A stretch of DNA of 64,000 bases, from assembly GCF_900116495.1 (NCBI RefSeq), contig NZ_FPAY01000001.1, positions 1 to 64,000 on the forward strand, given 5' to 3'. Made by a program: the position numbers and the translations under genes. Source of the DNA: Arthrobacter sp. ov118 (GTDB lineage Bacteria > Actinomycetota > Actinomycetes > Actinomycetales > Micrococcaceae). Positions 7,975-20,079 of the stretch are shown piece after piece; position 1 is the stretch's first letter; each line of letters opens with the position of its first letter. Under the pieces are notes generated by a model that was not told where the DNA came from, searched no databases, and was given only the letters and a program-made list of their open reading frames with translations.

Positions 7975-9039
7975 CTACTGCTCCTGCCCCAGCCTCCGGT
8001 AGCCGGTGGCCTGGGTGGCGTCCCGGATTTCGCCGACCAGCTGCTCGATCACGTCTTCCAGGAACAGCACTCCCCTGGTCAACCCGTCGGGCCCGATCAC
8101 GCGGGCCAGATGCGAGCCCGTGCGCTGCATGACGGACATGGCCTTTTCGATTTCATCGTCCATGGCAAGATTCGCCAAGGACCGGATGCGGCTTTCCGCG
8201 ATCGGCTGGTGGTATCCGCCGTTCTGGATGGAGAGCACGTCCTTGATGTGGAGGTAGCCGGCCAGCATGCCGTCGTCATCGAGCATCGGGAAGCGCGAAA
8301 ACCCGGTCCGGCTCACGGCCTTTTCGAATTCCGCCGGGGTGGTGGCGGCTTTGAGCATGACGAGTTTGTCCAGCGGAACCATCACATGGGACGCCGCATG
8401 TTCAGAGAACTCCAGCGCTCCGGTGATGAGTCCGGCGTCGTCATCCACGAGCCCGTGGCGGGTGGATTCCTGCACGATCGACTGGACTTCTTCCAGCGTG
8501 AAGGTCGACGTGACCTCGTCCTTCGGCTGAATCCGCATCAGCTTCAGGATGTGGTTTGCGGACCAGTTCAGGGCCGCGATCACGGGCTTCACCATCCGCG
8601 CGATGAACATCAGCGGCGGCGCCAGCAGCAGCGCGGCCTTGTCCGCGACCGACACGGAGATGTTCTTGGGCACCATCTCACCGAACGTCACGTGCAGGAA
8701 CGTCACCACCATCAGCGCGACGGCGAAAGCGGCAATGTCGGCGGCTTCCACCGGCACGCCCAGCGCCTCCAGCGGCACCGCCAGGAGGTGGTGGATCGCG
8801 GGCTCGGCCACCTGCAGGATCAGCAGGGAGCAGACGGTGATGCCCAGCTGGGAACAGGCGAGCATGAGCGAGACGTTTTCCATCGCCCGCAGGGTGGTTT
8901 GCGCGCGCTTGGAGCCGGCCTCGGCCAGCGGTTCGATCTGGCTCCGCCGGGCGGACATGACGGCGAACTCCGCAGCGACGAAGAAGGCGTTGCCGACCAG
9001 CAGGACGGCAAGCCAGAGGATTCCTGCCCAGTCACTCAT
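7975..9039 (-). CDS. CNNM/CorC-type membrane protein with CBS pair (hemolysin family)
   Basis: The 354-residue protein has an N-terminal CNNM (DUF21) membrane domain of about four segments (residues 1-190, including FFVAAEFAVMSARRS and FGEMVPKNISVS) and a CBS pair (about 205-340: VMVPLDKLVML, GFSRFPMLDDDGMLAGYLHIKDVL). The usual C-terminal CorC_HlyC domain is absent. Homologues are linked to magnesium/cobalt efflux rather than true hemolysis. Its start overlaps the stop of the upstream paralogue by four bases, so the two are translationally coupled and may act together. Confidence 0.88.
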   Translation of the reverse strand: MSDWAGILWLAVLLVGNAFFVAAEFAVMSARRSQIEPLAEAGSKRAQTTLRAMENVSLMLACSQLGITVCSLLILQVAEPAIHHLLAVPLEALGVPVEAADIAAFAVALMVVTFLHVTFGEMVPKNISVSVADKAALLLAPPLMFIARMVKPVIAALNWSANHILKLMRIQPKDEVTSTFTLEEVQSIVQESTRHGLVDDDAGLITGALEFSEHAASHVMVPLDKLVMLKAATTPAEFEKAVSRTGFSRFPMLDDDGMLAGYLHIKDVLSIQNGGYHQPIAESRIRSLANLAMDDEIEKAMSVMQRTGSHLARVIGPDGLTRGVLFLEDVIEQLVGEIRDATQATGYRRLGQEQ

Positions 9040-10373
9040 ACGGCACCTGCCTGGCTGGCGGGCTGGCCGGCGCCCGGTACGCGGGCGGGCCGGAAGCAGA
9101 TCCGGTCGATCCTGCGGCCGTCCATGCGGGTCACGCTGAGCGTTCCGCCGACGACGTCGACGGTGTCGCCGACCGCGGCGATGCGGCCAAGCTGTCTCAT
9201 GACGTAGCCTCCCACCGTTTCGTAGGCAGCCTCGTCGGGCACGGTCAGGCCCGGGACCTGTTCGGAGAGTTCATCAGGCCGGAGCAGTCCCGGGAAATAC
9301 CAGTCCCCCGAGGCGCTCTGCAGCAGCCCCGGCCGGACCTTGTCATGTTCATCCGCGACTTCGCCGACGATTTCCTCCACGAGGTCCTCCAAGGTGGCGA
9401 TGCCGGCGGTGCCGCCGTATTCGTCGAGGACGACCGCCAATTGCAGGTTGCCCTCCCGGAGTTCGGCCAAGAGTGCGTCCAGGTGAATGGTTTCGGGCAC
9501 CCGGAGCACGTCGGTCATGATGGCGCCGGCCTGCAGCTTGGACCGCCGGCCGGACGGAACGGCGATGGCCTTCTTGATGTGGACCACGCCGCGGATGTCG
9601 TCGGAGGACTCGCCGATCACGGGGAACCGGGAGTAGCCGGTGCGCCGGGCGGCCTCGACGATGTCCGAGACCGGCTGGTCGGCGTCGATCGTCTCCACGC
9701 GGATGCGGGGGGTCATGACGTCTGCCGCGGACCGGCCGGAGAACTTCAGGGTCCGGGCGATGAAGTTGGCGGTGCCGGCGTCGAGAGTGCCCATGGCAGC
9801 GGAGCGGCGCACCAGGGAGGCCAGCTCGGCCGGGGTGCGGGCACCGGAGATTTCCTCCTTGGCCTCAAGCCCGAAGACGTTCAGGACCTTGTTGGAGAAA
9901 CCATTCAGGACCACGATGGCGGGCTTGAAGATGGCGGTAAACACCAGCTGGGGCCGGGCCACGGCCTTGCCGATCGGGAAGGACAGCGCAATGGCCATGT
10001 TCTTGGGCACCAGTTCGCCCAGCAGCATGGAGAGCAGCGTGGCCAGCGCCATGGCGAGGATCAGGGACAAGGAGGCAATCGCCGCTGCCGGAACTCCGAC
10101 GGCGGCGAGGGGGCCTTCGAGCAGCTTGCCCACCGACGGTTCCATGACGTAGCCGGTCAGCAGCGTCGTCATGGTGATGCCCAACTGGCAGCTAGAAAGC
10201 TGGGTGGAAAGGGACCTGAGGCATTTAAGCAGGGGCACGGCGGCGGTGTCCCCGTTGTCGACCGCACGCTGCACTGTGGCCTGGTCGAGGGCGACCAGGG
10301 AAAATTCCACGGCTACGAAGAATCCCGTGCCGAGGATGAGCAGGAAGCCTGCTGCGAGCAGTAGCCATTCCAT
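9036..10373 (-). CDS. CNNM/CBS/CorC membrane protein (hemolysin family), full-length
   Basis: 445 residues: an N-terminal CNNM membrane domain (FFVAVEFSLVALDQ, LLGELVPKNMAIAL), a CBS pair (MTPRIRVETID, GYSRFPVIGESSDDIRGVVHIK), and a C-terminal transporter-associated CorC_HlyC domain with LDEYGGTAGIATLEDLVEEIVGEV. Domain order matches the magnesium-efflux-linked MpfA/CorC group. It lies upstream of, and overlaps, a shorter paralogue lacking the last domain. Such pairs are common in actinobacteria and may form a heteromer; that is inference. Confidence 0.9.
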   Translation of the reverse strand: MEWLLLAAGFLLILGTGFFVAVEFSLVALDQATVQRAVDNGDTAAVPLLKCLRSLSTQLSSCQLGITMTTLLTGYVMEPSVGKLLEGPLAAVGVPAAAIASLSLILAMALATLLSMLLGELVPKNMAIALSFPIGKAVARPQLVFTAIFKPAIVVLNGFSNKVLNVFGLEAKEEISGARTPAELASLVRRSAAMGTLDAGTANFIARTLKFSGRSAADVMTPRIRVETIDADQPVSDIVEAARRTGYSRFPVIGESSDDIRGVVHIKKAIAVPSGRRSKLQAGAIMTDVLRVPETIHLDALLAELREGNLQLAVVLDEYGGTAGIATLEDLVEEIVGEVADEHDKVRPGLLQSASGDWYFPGLLRPDELSEQVPGLTVPDEAAYETVGGYVMRQLGRIAAVGDTVDVVGGTLSVTRMDGRRIDRICFRPARVPGAGQPASQAGAV

Positions 10374-10708
10374 TAATGACCTGCTTCCGGAGCAGCGGCA
10401 GCCAGCCGTTGCCCGTGCTCACGATGCAGGGGCTGCGGGGTTCGGAAGGATCTGGCCGGCGGAGGATGGTCGGCGGCGGCCGACCGTGTTACTTGGAAAG
10501 CTCCGCGGTGGCGCGTAGCCGGGGAGTGATGGGCACGTGTTCGGGGTTTGCCGGCTCTGCGGGTGGGCTGCACGGGAACGGTTTCCGTTCTCCGCTGACA
10601 GCGCCCAGGCCGGCACCTAGATTTACTGTCCATAAGAATTTCAGTCTACAGGAGCAGCCGCCGCCAGCCTGCGACTCACCAGCCCCACGGCGTTCCCCAC
10701 CCGCGGCG
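10374..10708. other. 335-bp gap without a supported gene
   Basis: Between the minus-strand CNNM gene and guaB1 I find no convincing ORF. A minus-strand frame ending at 10489 (…LRATAELSK) is open but has no good start or ribosome site, and overlapping frames look equally plausible. A TAGACT element (minus, 10643-10648) could be the -10 of the CNNM operon, but no -35 is seen. Confidence 0.4.
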
Positions 10709-12217
10709 TCACCAGCTCTGCGGAACCGGGCGGCCCTCCTCGTACCCTGCCGCCGACTGGATGCCCGCGACGGCGCGTTCCCGGAACTCGGTGAGGTCGG
10801 CCGCACCGGCATAGGTCATGGAACTGCGCAGGCCCGCGGTGATCATGTCCAGCAGGTCCTCGACGCCGGGCCGCGCCGCGTCGACGTACATGCGGGACGT
10901 GGAGATGCCTTCCTCGAAGAGGGCCTTGCGGTCCTTATCAAAGGCGCCCTCGCGCTGGTTGCGGTTCTGGACCGCACGGGCGGACGCCATGCCGAAGCTC
11001 TCCTTGTACTGCCGGCCGCCCGCGTCGACCTGCAGGTCTCCGGGGCTTTCGTGCGTCCCGGCAAACCAGGAGCCGATCATGACTTGGCTGGCACCCGCGG
11101 CCAGGGCCAGGGCGACATCGCGTGGGTAGCGCACGCCGCCGTCGGCCCATACCCGGCCGCCGGCCTCCCGCGCCGCCGCGGAGCATTCCAGGACGGCGCT
11201 GAACTGCGGGCGGCCCACGGCCGTCATCATGCGCGTGGTGCACATGGCGCCCGGTCCTACGCCGACCTTAACGATGTCCGCTCCCGCTTCGATGAGCTCC
11301 CGGGTGGCCTCGCCGGTGACCACGTTGCCGGCCACCACGGGCACGCCGGGGTTGAGTCCCTTCACGGCGGCCAGGGCGTCGAACATCTTCTGCTGGTGGC
11401 CGTGTGCGGTATCAAGGACCAGCACATTCACACCGGCCGTCAGGAGTTCGTCCGCCCGGCCGGCCACGTCACCGTTGATTCCGACGGCGGCAGCCACCTT
11501 GAGTTTTCCGTCCTCGTCCAGGGACGGGCGGTAGATCGTGGAACGCATGGCACCCTTGCGGGTGAGCACGCCGGCAAGGACTCCGTCCCGCTGCACCGGA
11601 GCGTAGTCCGTCCCGGCGGCGTCCATGGCCTCGAAGGCCCGGCGGAGGGCCTGCACGGAACGCGCGCCGGCTTCACCGCCGGGCAGGCCGGCGCCTTTCA
11701 TGCCGTCGCCGGCCAGGCCGCCGTCGAGCATTCCGGCGTCGAGCACCAGCGGCTGGTGGCGGATCACGGAGGCCAGCGAGGCGAAGCGGTCCTGGCCCTC
11801 GCAGTCGGCGGCGCGGACCACGCCGGTGACGGCGCCCGCTGAGTCCACCACCACCACGGCACCGTGCGGCCGTTTGCCCATCAGGTGCAGTGCATCGATC
11901 ACGGTGTCCGTGGGCGCCAGGGTGACGGGCGTCTCCAGAACCGGGTGGCGGCCCTTAATCCACGCCGTAACGTCGCGGATGACATCGAGGGGGACGTCCT
12001 GGGGCAGGACCCCGAGCCCGCCGCGGCGGGCCATGGTCTCGGCCATCCGCTTCCCCGTCACTGCCGTCATGTTTGCCGCCACCAGCGGGATCGCCGAGCC
12101 GGTCCCGTCGTCGGCCGCGAGATCCACATCCAGGCGTGAGATGACGTCGGAACGGGACGGCACCAGGAAAAGGTCGGAGTAGGTCAGATCGGTGGTGGGC
12201 TCATTCAGGAAACGCAC
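10709..12217 (-). CDS. guaB1: GuaB1-family IMP dehydrogenase-related protein (probable GMP reductase)
   Basis: The GTG at 12217 (502 residues) is preceded by AAAGGAGCA at ideal spacing, so I prefer it to the longer frame from 12250. The barrel starts with YSDLFLVP and contains the catalytic loop GVGPGAMCTTRMMT with the active cysteine, the NAD/phosphate segment WADGGVRYPRDVALALAAGAS, and a CBS pair inserted at about residues 85-225. The family resembles IMP dehydrogenase but mycobacterial GuaB1 is reported to act as a GMP reductase (GMP to IMP) in purine salvage. The true guaB is not in the window. Activity is inferred from family. Confidence 0.85.
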   Translation of the reverse strand: MRFLNEPTTDLTYSDLFLVPSRSDVISRLDVDLAADDGTGSAIPLVAANMTAVTGKRMAETMARRGGLGVLPQDVPLDVIRDVTAWIKGRHPVLETPVTLAPTDTVIDALHLMGKRPHGAVVVVDSAGAVTGVVRAADCEGQDRFASLASVIRHQPLVLDAGMLDGGLAGDGMKGAGLPGGEAGARSVQALRRAFEAMDAAGTDYAPVQRDGVLAGVLTRKGAMRSTIYRPSLDEDGKLKVAAAVGINGDVAGRADELLTAGVNVLVLDTAHGHQQKMFDALAAVKGLNPGVPVVAGNVVTGEATRELIEAGADIVKVGVGPGAMCTTRMMTAVGRPQFSAVLECSAAAREAGGRVWADGGVRYPRDVALALAAGASQVMIGSWFAGTHESPGDLQVDAGGRQYKESFGMASARAVQNRNQREGAFDKDRKALFEEGISTSRMYVDAARPGVEDLLDMITAGLRSSMTYAGAADLTEFRERAVAGIQSAAGYEEGRPVPQSW

Positions 12218-12524
12218 GGCTGCTCCTTTAGCTGGCACCTTCGGCGCCAAACGGGTTCTTCCTCGATTCTAGGGCGGTTTCCGTGGCGGGCCCGGACCAG
12301 TAAGCCCCCGCTTCTTGTCCTGCCTCCGGGCCGATTCTTCGTCGCATTTCGGGGCCTGCGACAACGGATCATGATTTGAGTCACGGTTATTGGCGGTTTG
12401 GCAAGAATCGTCACTAGACTGGCATGGGTCTGGGGAACACTGGACGCAGAAACTGGCTCGATCGCCGTGCCGAGGCACCGTTGCAGCCAGAGGGAATCAA
12501 ACTCATGGAAGAGGCGTATTTCAA
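12218..12524 (+). promoter_or_regulatory. kgd upstream region with possible promoter
   Basis: This 307-bp divergent gap holds TTGGCG (12390-12395) and TAGACT (12415-12420), 19 bases apart, a possible promoter giving a leader of about 100 bases to kgd. No terminator-like hairpin or known riboswitch is recognised. Several short in-frame ATGs (for example 12505) lie in the leader without obvious coding value. Confidence 0.35.
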
Positions 12525-16331
<3,807 letters not shown>

Positions 16332-16338
16332 CGGCGTA

Positions 16339-16390
16339 ACTGCCCGGCCGGAGACTGAAACACAACACTCCGGCCGGGCAGTTCTGTTTA
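16339..16390 (+). terminator. Intrinsic terminator of kgd
   Basis: A perfect 15-bp stem, ACTGCCCGGCCGGAG (16339-16353) with CTCCGGCCGGGCAGT (16368-16382), closes a 14-base loop and is followed by TCTGTTTA. It begins seven bases after the kgd stop. Confidence 0.88.
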
Positions 16391-16442
16391 ATGGACTGTT
16401 AGTGGTCAGCTTGATGGACAGCGTGAAAGTTAAGAGGTAGTC

Positions 16443-17042
16443 GTGGAAGATCGGAAGCTGCGGATCGCAGCCGTTGGGGACGAGCTGTTGGCCGGGCTTG
16501 GTGATCCGCGGGCCTTGGGCTGGCTGGGCCGGGTCCTGGCCCGCACGCCCCAGGACAGCGTGGCTTTGGAGTGCTATTCCCTGCCCTGCCCTGAGGAGGG
16601 CACGGAGGGAATTGCGGCGCGCTGGCTCGAGGAAGCGGGCCGCCGCTTTGGCAACCACCACGAAAACCGCCTGGTGATCGGGCTGTCCGGACGGGACATC
16701 GAGTTTGGTCTGTCCACGGCACGTAGCCGGCTGAATCTCGCTAACATCCTGGACTCCGCTTCCCAGAATAAGATCGAAGTCTTTGTGGTGGGCCCGCCGC
16801 CCACCCTTGACCCGGCCCAGAACCGCCGGCTGGGAGAACTGAACACCGCGTTCGCTGACGTCACCACGCGCCGGAAGCACCTGTACGTGGACACCTTCTC
16901 GCCGCTCCTGAACCATGAACAATGGCGCCAGGACCTCGCGGCGAACGGCGGCACACCGGGACAGGCCGGTTACGGCCTCATGGCCTGGCTCGTGCTGCAC
17001 CGCGGCTGGTTCCAGTGGCTGGGCATGGACACGCCGGAGTAA
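16443..17042 (+). CDS. SGNH/GDSL-type hydrolase
   Basis: 199 residues from a GTG start. GDELLAGLGDPRALGW at residues 13-28 resembles block I of SGNH hydrolases, although the usual GDS serine is read as GDE, so the nucleophile is uncertain. GLSGRDIEFG corresponds to the block III region and PPTLDPAQNRR to the following loop; a late GYGLMAWLVL segment sits where the Asp-x-x-His dyad usually is, but no clear DxxH is seen. There is no signal peptide, so it is cytoplasmic. It may be a diverged or inactive member. It follows the kgd terminator and has its own weak upstream region. Confidence 0.7.
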   Translation: MEDRKLRIAAVGDELLAGLGDPRALGWLGRVLARTPQDSVALECYSLPCPEEGTEGIAARWLEEAGRRFGNHHENRLVIGLSGRDIEFGLSTARSRLNLANILDSASQNKIEVFVVGPPPTLDPAQNRRLGELNTAFADVTTRRKHLYVDTFSPLLNHEQWRQDLAANGGTPGQAGYGLMAWLVLHRGWFQWLGMDTPE

Positions 17043-17086
17043 CTCAACACCTCGCGGCCTCGGGCCGCTGCTCCCCCTCCGGGGAA

Positions 17087-17154
17087 TCGCGATATATCTT
17101 GACGCGTCTGCTTGCGCGATATATCGTGACTTCAAGAGTCGCGATATATCGTCA
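17087..17154 (+). promoter_or_regulatory. Three GCGATATATC operators over a promoter (PadR-type)
   Basis: GCGATATATC occurs at 17089-17098, 17116-17125 and 17141-17150, spaced 27 and 25 bases (about two and a half helical turns). GATATATC is an 8-bp palindrome. A promoter TTGACG (17099-17104), 17 bases, TATCGT (17122-17127) is overlapped by the first two sites. AT-rich ATATAT-type palindromes are typical PadR operators, and a padR gene is second in the operon, so autoregulation is likely. Confidence 0.7.
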
Positions 17155-17195
17155 GTCGTCCAGTCGGGGCAGCATTCGCAATTTCCGGAGGAACC

Positions 17196-18047
17196 ATGTC
17201 AGAGAACACGTCGGAGAACCTGTCAGAAAACGCGTGGACCGTGACAGGCCCGCAGACCATCGACGTCGACGGCGTCCGCTCCCTCAAGCTCGGCATCGTC
17301 CGCGGCCGCTTCGACATCGTCACTCACGACGAGTCCGTGGCCCGGATCGAAGTCTCCGAAATTGAGGGCGATCCGCTGGCGGTCTCGGTGGCAAACGGAC
17401 GGCTGGAAGTCCGCCACCAACTCCACGGCCCACAGGGCTGGTTCAAGAACCTGATGGGGTCCGTCAACAACAACAGCAGCAACTCGGTGGTCATCAGCAT
17501 CGCCTTGCCCGCCGGCGTCGAAGTGGAAGCTGGGACAGTGAGCGGCGACGGCATGGTCTCTGGCATCAGCGGCCACGCCCGCCTGAACACTGTCTCAGGT
17601 TCCGTGCTGGCCGACGGCACCTCCGGAGAGCTCGCCGTGAACACGGTCAGCGGTGAGGTCATCGCCCGCAACCACCGTGGAGTCCTGACGGCCAAGAGCG
17701 TCTCCGGCGAGGTGACGGCCTCGGGCGATTTCAGCCACATCCGCGCGAACACCGTCAGTGGCGACTTGAACTTCGACCTGTACGGCTTCACCCGGGATTT
17801 CGGTGCAAACTCAGTCTCCGGCGACGTCACCATCCGGCTGCCGCACGACGTCGGGGTGGATATTATTGCCAAATCCGCCAGCGGGGCTGTGGTCATTAAC
17901 AACCAGAGATACATCCAGCCCGGCGGTACCGTGCAGACCATCGAGGGACCGGACACGAAGCTGATGCTGGTCCGGACCAACTCCGTCTCGGGGAAAACCT
18001 CGATCTTCCACGCCCAGCCCGCCCCGGACACCGAAACGGCCCTCTGA
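17196..18047 (+). CDS. DUF4097 family beta-strand-repeat protein
   Basis: A 283-residue protein with a good ribosome site (GGAGG) ahead of the ATG. From about residue 110 it is built of short repeats of the type VSGEV, NTVSGSV and SVSGDVT, each adding beta strands, as in DUF4097/adhesin-like right-handed beta folds. No signal peptide or membrane segment is visible, so it seems cytoplasmic. Members are commonly next to PadR or LiaFSR-type envelope-stress regulators. Its stop overlaps the padR start by one base (TGATG). Function is unknown; a sensor or scaffold in an envelope response is a guess. Confidence 0.82.
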   Translation: MSENTSENLSENAWTVTGPQTIDVDGVRSLKLGIVRGRFDIVTHDESVARIEVSEIEGDPLAVSVANGRLEVRHQLHGPQGWFKNLMGSVNNNSSNSVVISIALPAGVEVEAGTVSGDGMVSGISGHARLNTVSGSVLADGTSGELAVNTVSGEVIARNHRGVLTAKSVSGEVTASGDFSHIRANTVSGDLNFDLYGFTRDFGANSVSGDVTIRLPHDVGVDIIAKSASGAVVINNQRYIQPGGTVQTIEGPDTKLMLVRTNSVSGKTSIFHAQPAPDTETAL

Positions 18048-18670
18048 TGCCCCCCGTCTTCGCCCACGGGGCGCTGCGCCTGTACCTGCTGGCCCTGCTC
18101 GAATCGGGCCCCAAGCACGGCTACGAGCTCATCAAGGCCCTCAGCGAGCGGTTCGGCGGCACCTACTCCCCCAGCGCCGGGACCATCTACCCGCGCCTGG
18201 GGAAACTTGAGGAAGAGGGGCTCGTGGCCACCCATACCGAGGGCCGCCGCACCAACTACAGCATCACACCGGCGGGGCTTCTGGAGCTGAACAGCCGGCG
18301 GGACGAACTCGCCGGCGTCGAGAACGACATCTCGGCCTCGGTCCGCCGACTCGCCGACAACCTGCGCCAGGACATCCGCGTCAACATGCGCGGTCTCCGG
18401 GCCGATCTGGCGGCAACGGCGGAGGCCGCGCGCGCCTCGGCCCGGACCGCGGGAGTGACGGGTGCCGGCGCGGCGGGTGCGGGGTACTCGCCGGACGGCG
18501 AGCGGCGGCTGAAGGAGGCGGAGATGCTCGTTCAGGGCTTCCGCGACGACATGCGGGTGGAGTTGCGCCGCCACGCCGGGAGCCGTCCCGTCAGCGCCGT
18601 CACTCTCGAAACCGTCAAAACGGTGCTGGACCAGGCCCGGATCTCGATCCGCAACTCGCTCGAAGGGTGA
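18047..18670 (+). CDS. PadR family transcriptional regulator
   Basis: 207 residues. The N-terminal winged helix (about 5-85) shows LRLYLLALLESGPKHGYELIKAL, SAGTIYPRLGKLEEEGLV and RRTNYSITPAG, standard PadR features. The C-terminal half is charged and helical (coiled-coil dimerisation region) but has an Ala/Gly-rich stretch near residue 140. PadR proteins repress their own and neighbouring genes and are released by small ligands. Coupling to the DUF4097 gene and the three upstream GATATATC sites suggests control of this two-gene operon. Confidence 0.88.
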   Translation: MPPVFAHGALRLYLLALLESGPKHGYELIKALSERFGGTYSPSAGTIYPRLGKLEEEGLVATHTEGRRTNYSITPAGLLELNSRRDELAGVENDISASVRRLADNLRQDIRVNMRGLRADLAATAEAARASARTAGVTGAGAAGAGYSPDGERRLKEAEMLVQGFRDDMRVELRRHAGSRPVSAVTLETVKTVLDQARISIRNSLEG

Positions 18671-18763
18671 ACCCCAGCGCGGGGCCGCCGGTTCGCGGCG
18701 GGTGCCGTGATGTGGGAGACTTGAGGGCAGCTCTTTTGAGTACCAAGATTAAGGAGGCCAGCT

Positions 18764-18838
18764 ATGAGCAAACGTGCACGTAAACGTCGTGACCGTAAGC
18801 GTGGCGGCGCGAACCACGGTAAGCGCCCCAACACCTAA
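18764..18838 (+). CDS. 50S ribosomal protein bL37 (24 residues)
   Basis: The tiny ORF reads MSKRARKRRDRKRGGANHGK followed by RPNT, strongly basic and nearly identical in pattern to the mycobacterial bL37 (KRDRK…ANHGKRPN). bL37 is an actinobacterial large-subunit protein found in ribosome structures. A perfect AAGGAGG (18751-18757) precedes the ATG and a strong terminator follows. It lies beside sigR-rsrA, as I recall it does in relatives. It is short enough to be missed by automated gene calling. Confidence 0.85.
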   Translation: MSKRARKRRDRKRGGANHGKRPNT

Positions 18839-18865
18839 GCCACGGCTAGGATTGACTGCTTTAAG

Positions 18866-18904
18866 CGAAAGACCCCGGACACCTGATGGTTCCGGGGTCT
18901 TTCG
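18866..18904. terminator. Bidirectional terminator between bL37 and rsrA
   Basis: CGAAAGACCCCGGA (18866-18879) pairs perfectly with TCCGGGGTCTTTCG (18891-18904), loop of 11 bases. A-rich and T-rich stem ends allow termination on both strands, serving the convergent bL37 and rsrA genes. Confidence 0.85.
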
Positions 18905-18930
18905 TTGGTGAGCTCAGGCTGTTGCGGCGC

Positions 18931-19191
18931 TCAGGCTTCCACAGTCCGGATGGAGTGGATCCGGTCCAGGATGGAGTTCTTGAGGTTTTCCGGAGCCGCT
19001 TCAGTGCACGAACGCTTGACCATCACCCGGATGACGCACTCGAGGTCGTACTGCTCCAGGCACTCGGGGCAGCTGTCCAGGTGGTCCTTGATCTCCGCAA
19101 TGTCGCTATGCGTGAGGGCACCATCCAGATACTCGTAGATACGTTGCATCCGGGCGTCGTCGCAATCGCCCAGTCCCTGGCAGTCGCTCAT
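18931..19191 (-). CDS. rsrA: Mycothiol-system anti-sigma factor (RsrA/RshA)
   Basis: The ATG at 19191 gives 86 residues. The zinc-binding anti-sigma motif HLDSCPEC (H-x3-C-x2-C) is at about residues 37-44, with extra cysteines near the N-terminus (DCQGLGDC) and in KRSCTE. RsrA proteins hold SigR in reducing conditions; disulfide stress oxidises the cysteines, releases zinc and frees the sigma factor. Start codon and sigR stop overlap by four bases, so the two are coupled. Confidence 0.92.
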   Translation of the reverse strand: MSDCQGLGDCDDARMQRIYEYLDGALTHSDIAEIKDHLDSCPECLEQYDLECVIRVMVKRSCTEAAPENLKNSILDRIHSIRTVEA

Positions 19192-19925
19192 TTCCTGTTC
19201 TCCTGATTGTTGCTGTCGGCCGCGGCGCCTGACTCGGTTGCGGCCCTGAATCCCCGCTCTGCGGCGTAATCCGCGAGCATGTCCCTCAGCATCTTCCGGC
19301 CGCGGTGCAGCCGGGACATGACGGTTCCGATGGGGGTGTTCATGATGTCTGAAATTTCCTTGTACGCGAAGCCCTCGACGTCCGCGAAGTACACGGCCAG
19401 CCGGAACTCCTCGGGAATCGCCTGCAGTGCGCGCTTCACATCGGAGTCGGGCAGATGGTCCAGGGCCTCGGCCTCCGCCGAACGCAGCCCAGAGGACGTG
19501 TGCGACTCGGCGCGGGCAAGCTGCCAGTCCTCGATGGTGTCCGAGTTGGACTGCAGCGGCTCGCGCTGGCGCTTGCGGTACAGGTTGATGTAGGTATTCG
19601 TGAGGATGCGGTACAGCCAAGCCTTGAGGTTGGTTCCGGGCTTGTACTGGTGGAACGCGGAAAACGCCTTCGTGTACGCCTCCTGGACCAGGTCCTCGGC
19701 GTCCGAAGGATTCCGGGCCATCCTCATGGCCGCAGAATACAGCTGGTCCACATACTGCATGGCATCACGTTCAAACCGCACCCGGCGCTCTTCCGCCGAC
19801 TCGTTGGACACGTCCAGCGGCCTGCCGTCCACCTCGGTCTCCAGGGCTGCGGCAGACTCAGCGGGCGTCGGCGAAGCGGGCGGTTCCTCGTGCTTGGCCG
19901 TAACGGCCGGGTCCATGGTGCTCAT
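19188..19925 (-). CDS. sigR: ECF sigma factor SigR/SigH (thiol-oxidative stress)
   Basis: Taking the ATG at 19925 gives 245 residues. After an acidic N-terminal tail, sigma region 2 (about 50-120: YSAAMRMARNPSDAEDLVQEAYTKAF-type sequence and AWLYRILTNTYINLYRK) and region 4 (about 165-225: IPEEFRLAVYFADVEGF, YKEISDIMNTPIGTVMSRLHRGR) are complete. This is the group that drives thioredoxin, mycothiol and protease genes under disulfide stress. A TAGACT at 19934-19939 lies eight bases ahead of the ATG and may give a short form without a leader; a SigR-type promoter farther upstream and a TTG start at 20036 could give an N-terminally extended form. Confidence 0.9.
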   Translation of the reverse strand: MSTMDPAVTAKHEEPPASPTPAESAAALETEVDGRPLDVSNESAEERRVRFERDAMQYVDQLYSAAMRMARNPSDAEDLVQEAYTKAFSAFHQYKPGTNLKAWLYRILTNTYINLYRKRQREPLQSNSDTIEDWQLARAESHTSSGLRSAEAEALDHLPDSDVKRALQAIPEEFRLAVYFADVEGFAYKEISDIMNTPIGTVMSRLHRGRKMLRDMLADYAAERGFRAATESGAAADSNNQENRK

Positions 19926-20036
19926 TGCGTTCAAGTCTACTGTCACCTTCCGCCGGACGCCCGGCACGAGCGGAGCGGCGTCCCACGTTGGCACGGAACC
20001 GGCGTCCAGTTCCGTCCTGTCCAAAACTTGCGTCAA
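19926..20036 (-). other. Possible N-terminal extension of SigR (alternative TTG start)
   Basis: In frame with sigR, TTG at 20036 is preceded at seven bases by GGAGG (plus 20044-20048 as CCTCC) within GGGAGGGG. Using it would add 37 residues (starting after EGGED; includes LDRTELDAG). It lies about 34 bases downstream of the transcription start expected from the GGAAT/GTT promoter. Streptomyces makes a longer unstable SigR isoform from an upstream start in a similar way. Confidence 0.5.
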
Positions 20037-20079
20037 GTCTTCCCCTCCCTCTCCCTCTGCCGTCGCAACTGTCTTTTCC

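Noticed and set aside
10489..10812. Possible small minus-strand gene between the CNNM gene and guaB1
   Set aside because: No credible start or ribosome site, overlap with the guaB1 3' end, and no family resemblance.
8000..12200. Open frames on the plus strand opposite the CNNM and guaB1 genes (for example 7879-9207, 9345-10364, 10376-11842)
   Set aside because: They are Gln/Gly/Arg-rich shadows of complete minus-strand genes with recognised domains.
17900..18574. Minus-strand frame 17324-18574 (416 codons) as a gene
   Set aside because: It covers the DUF4097 and PadR genes, both with good ribosome sites and domains; its own translation changes character midway and shows no motif.
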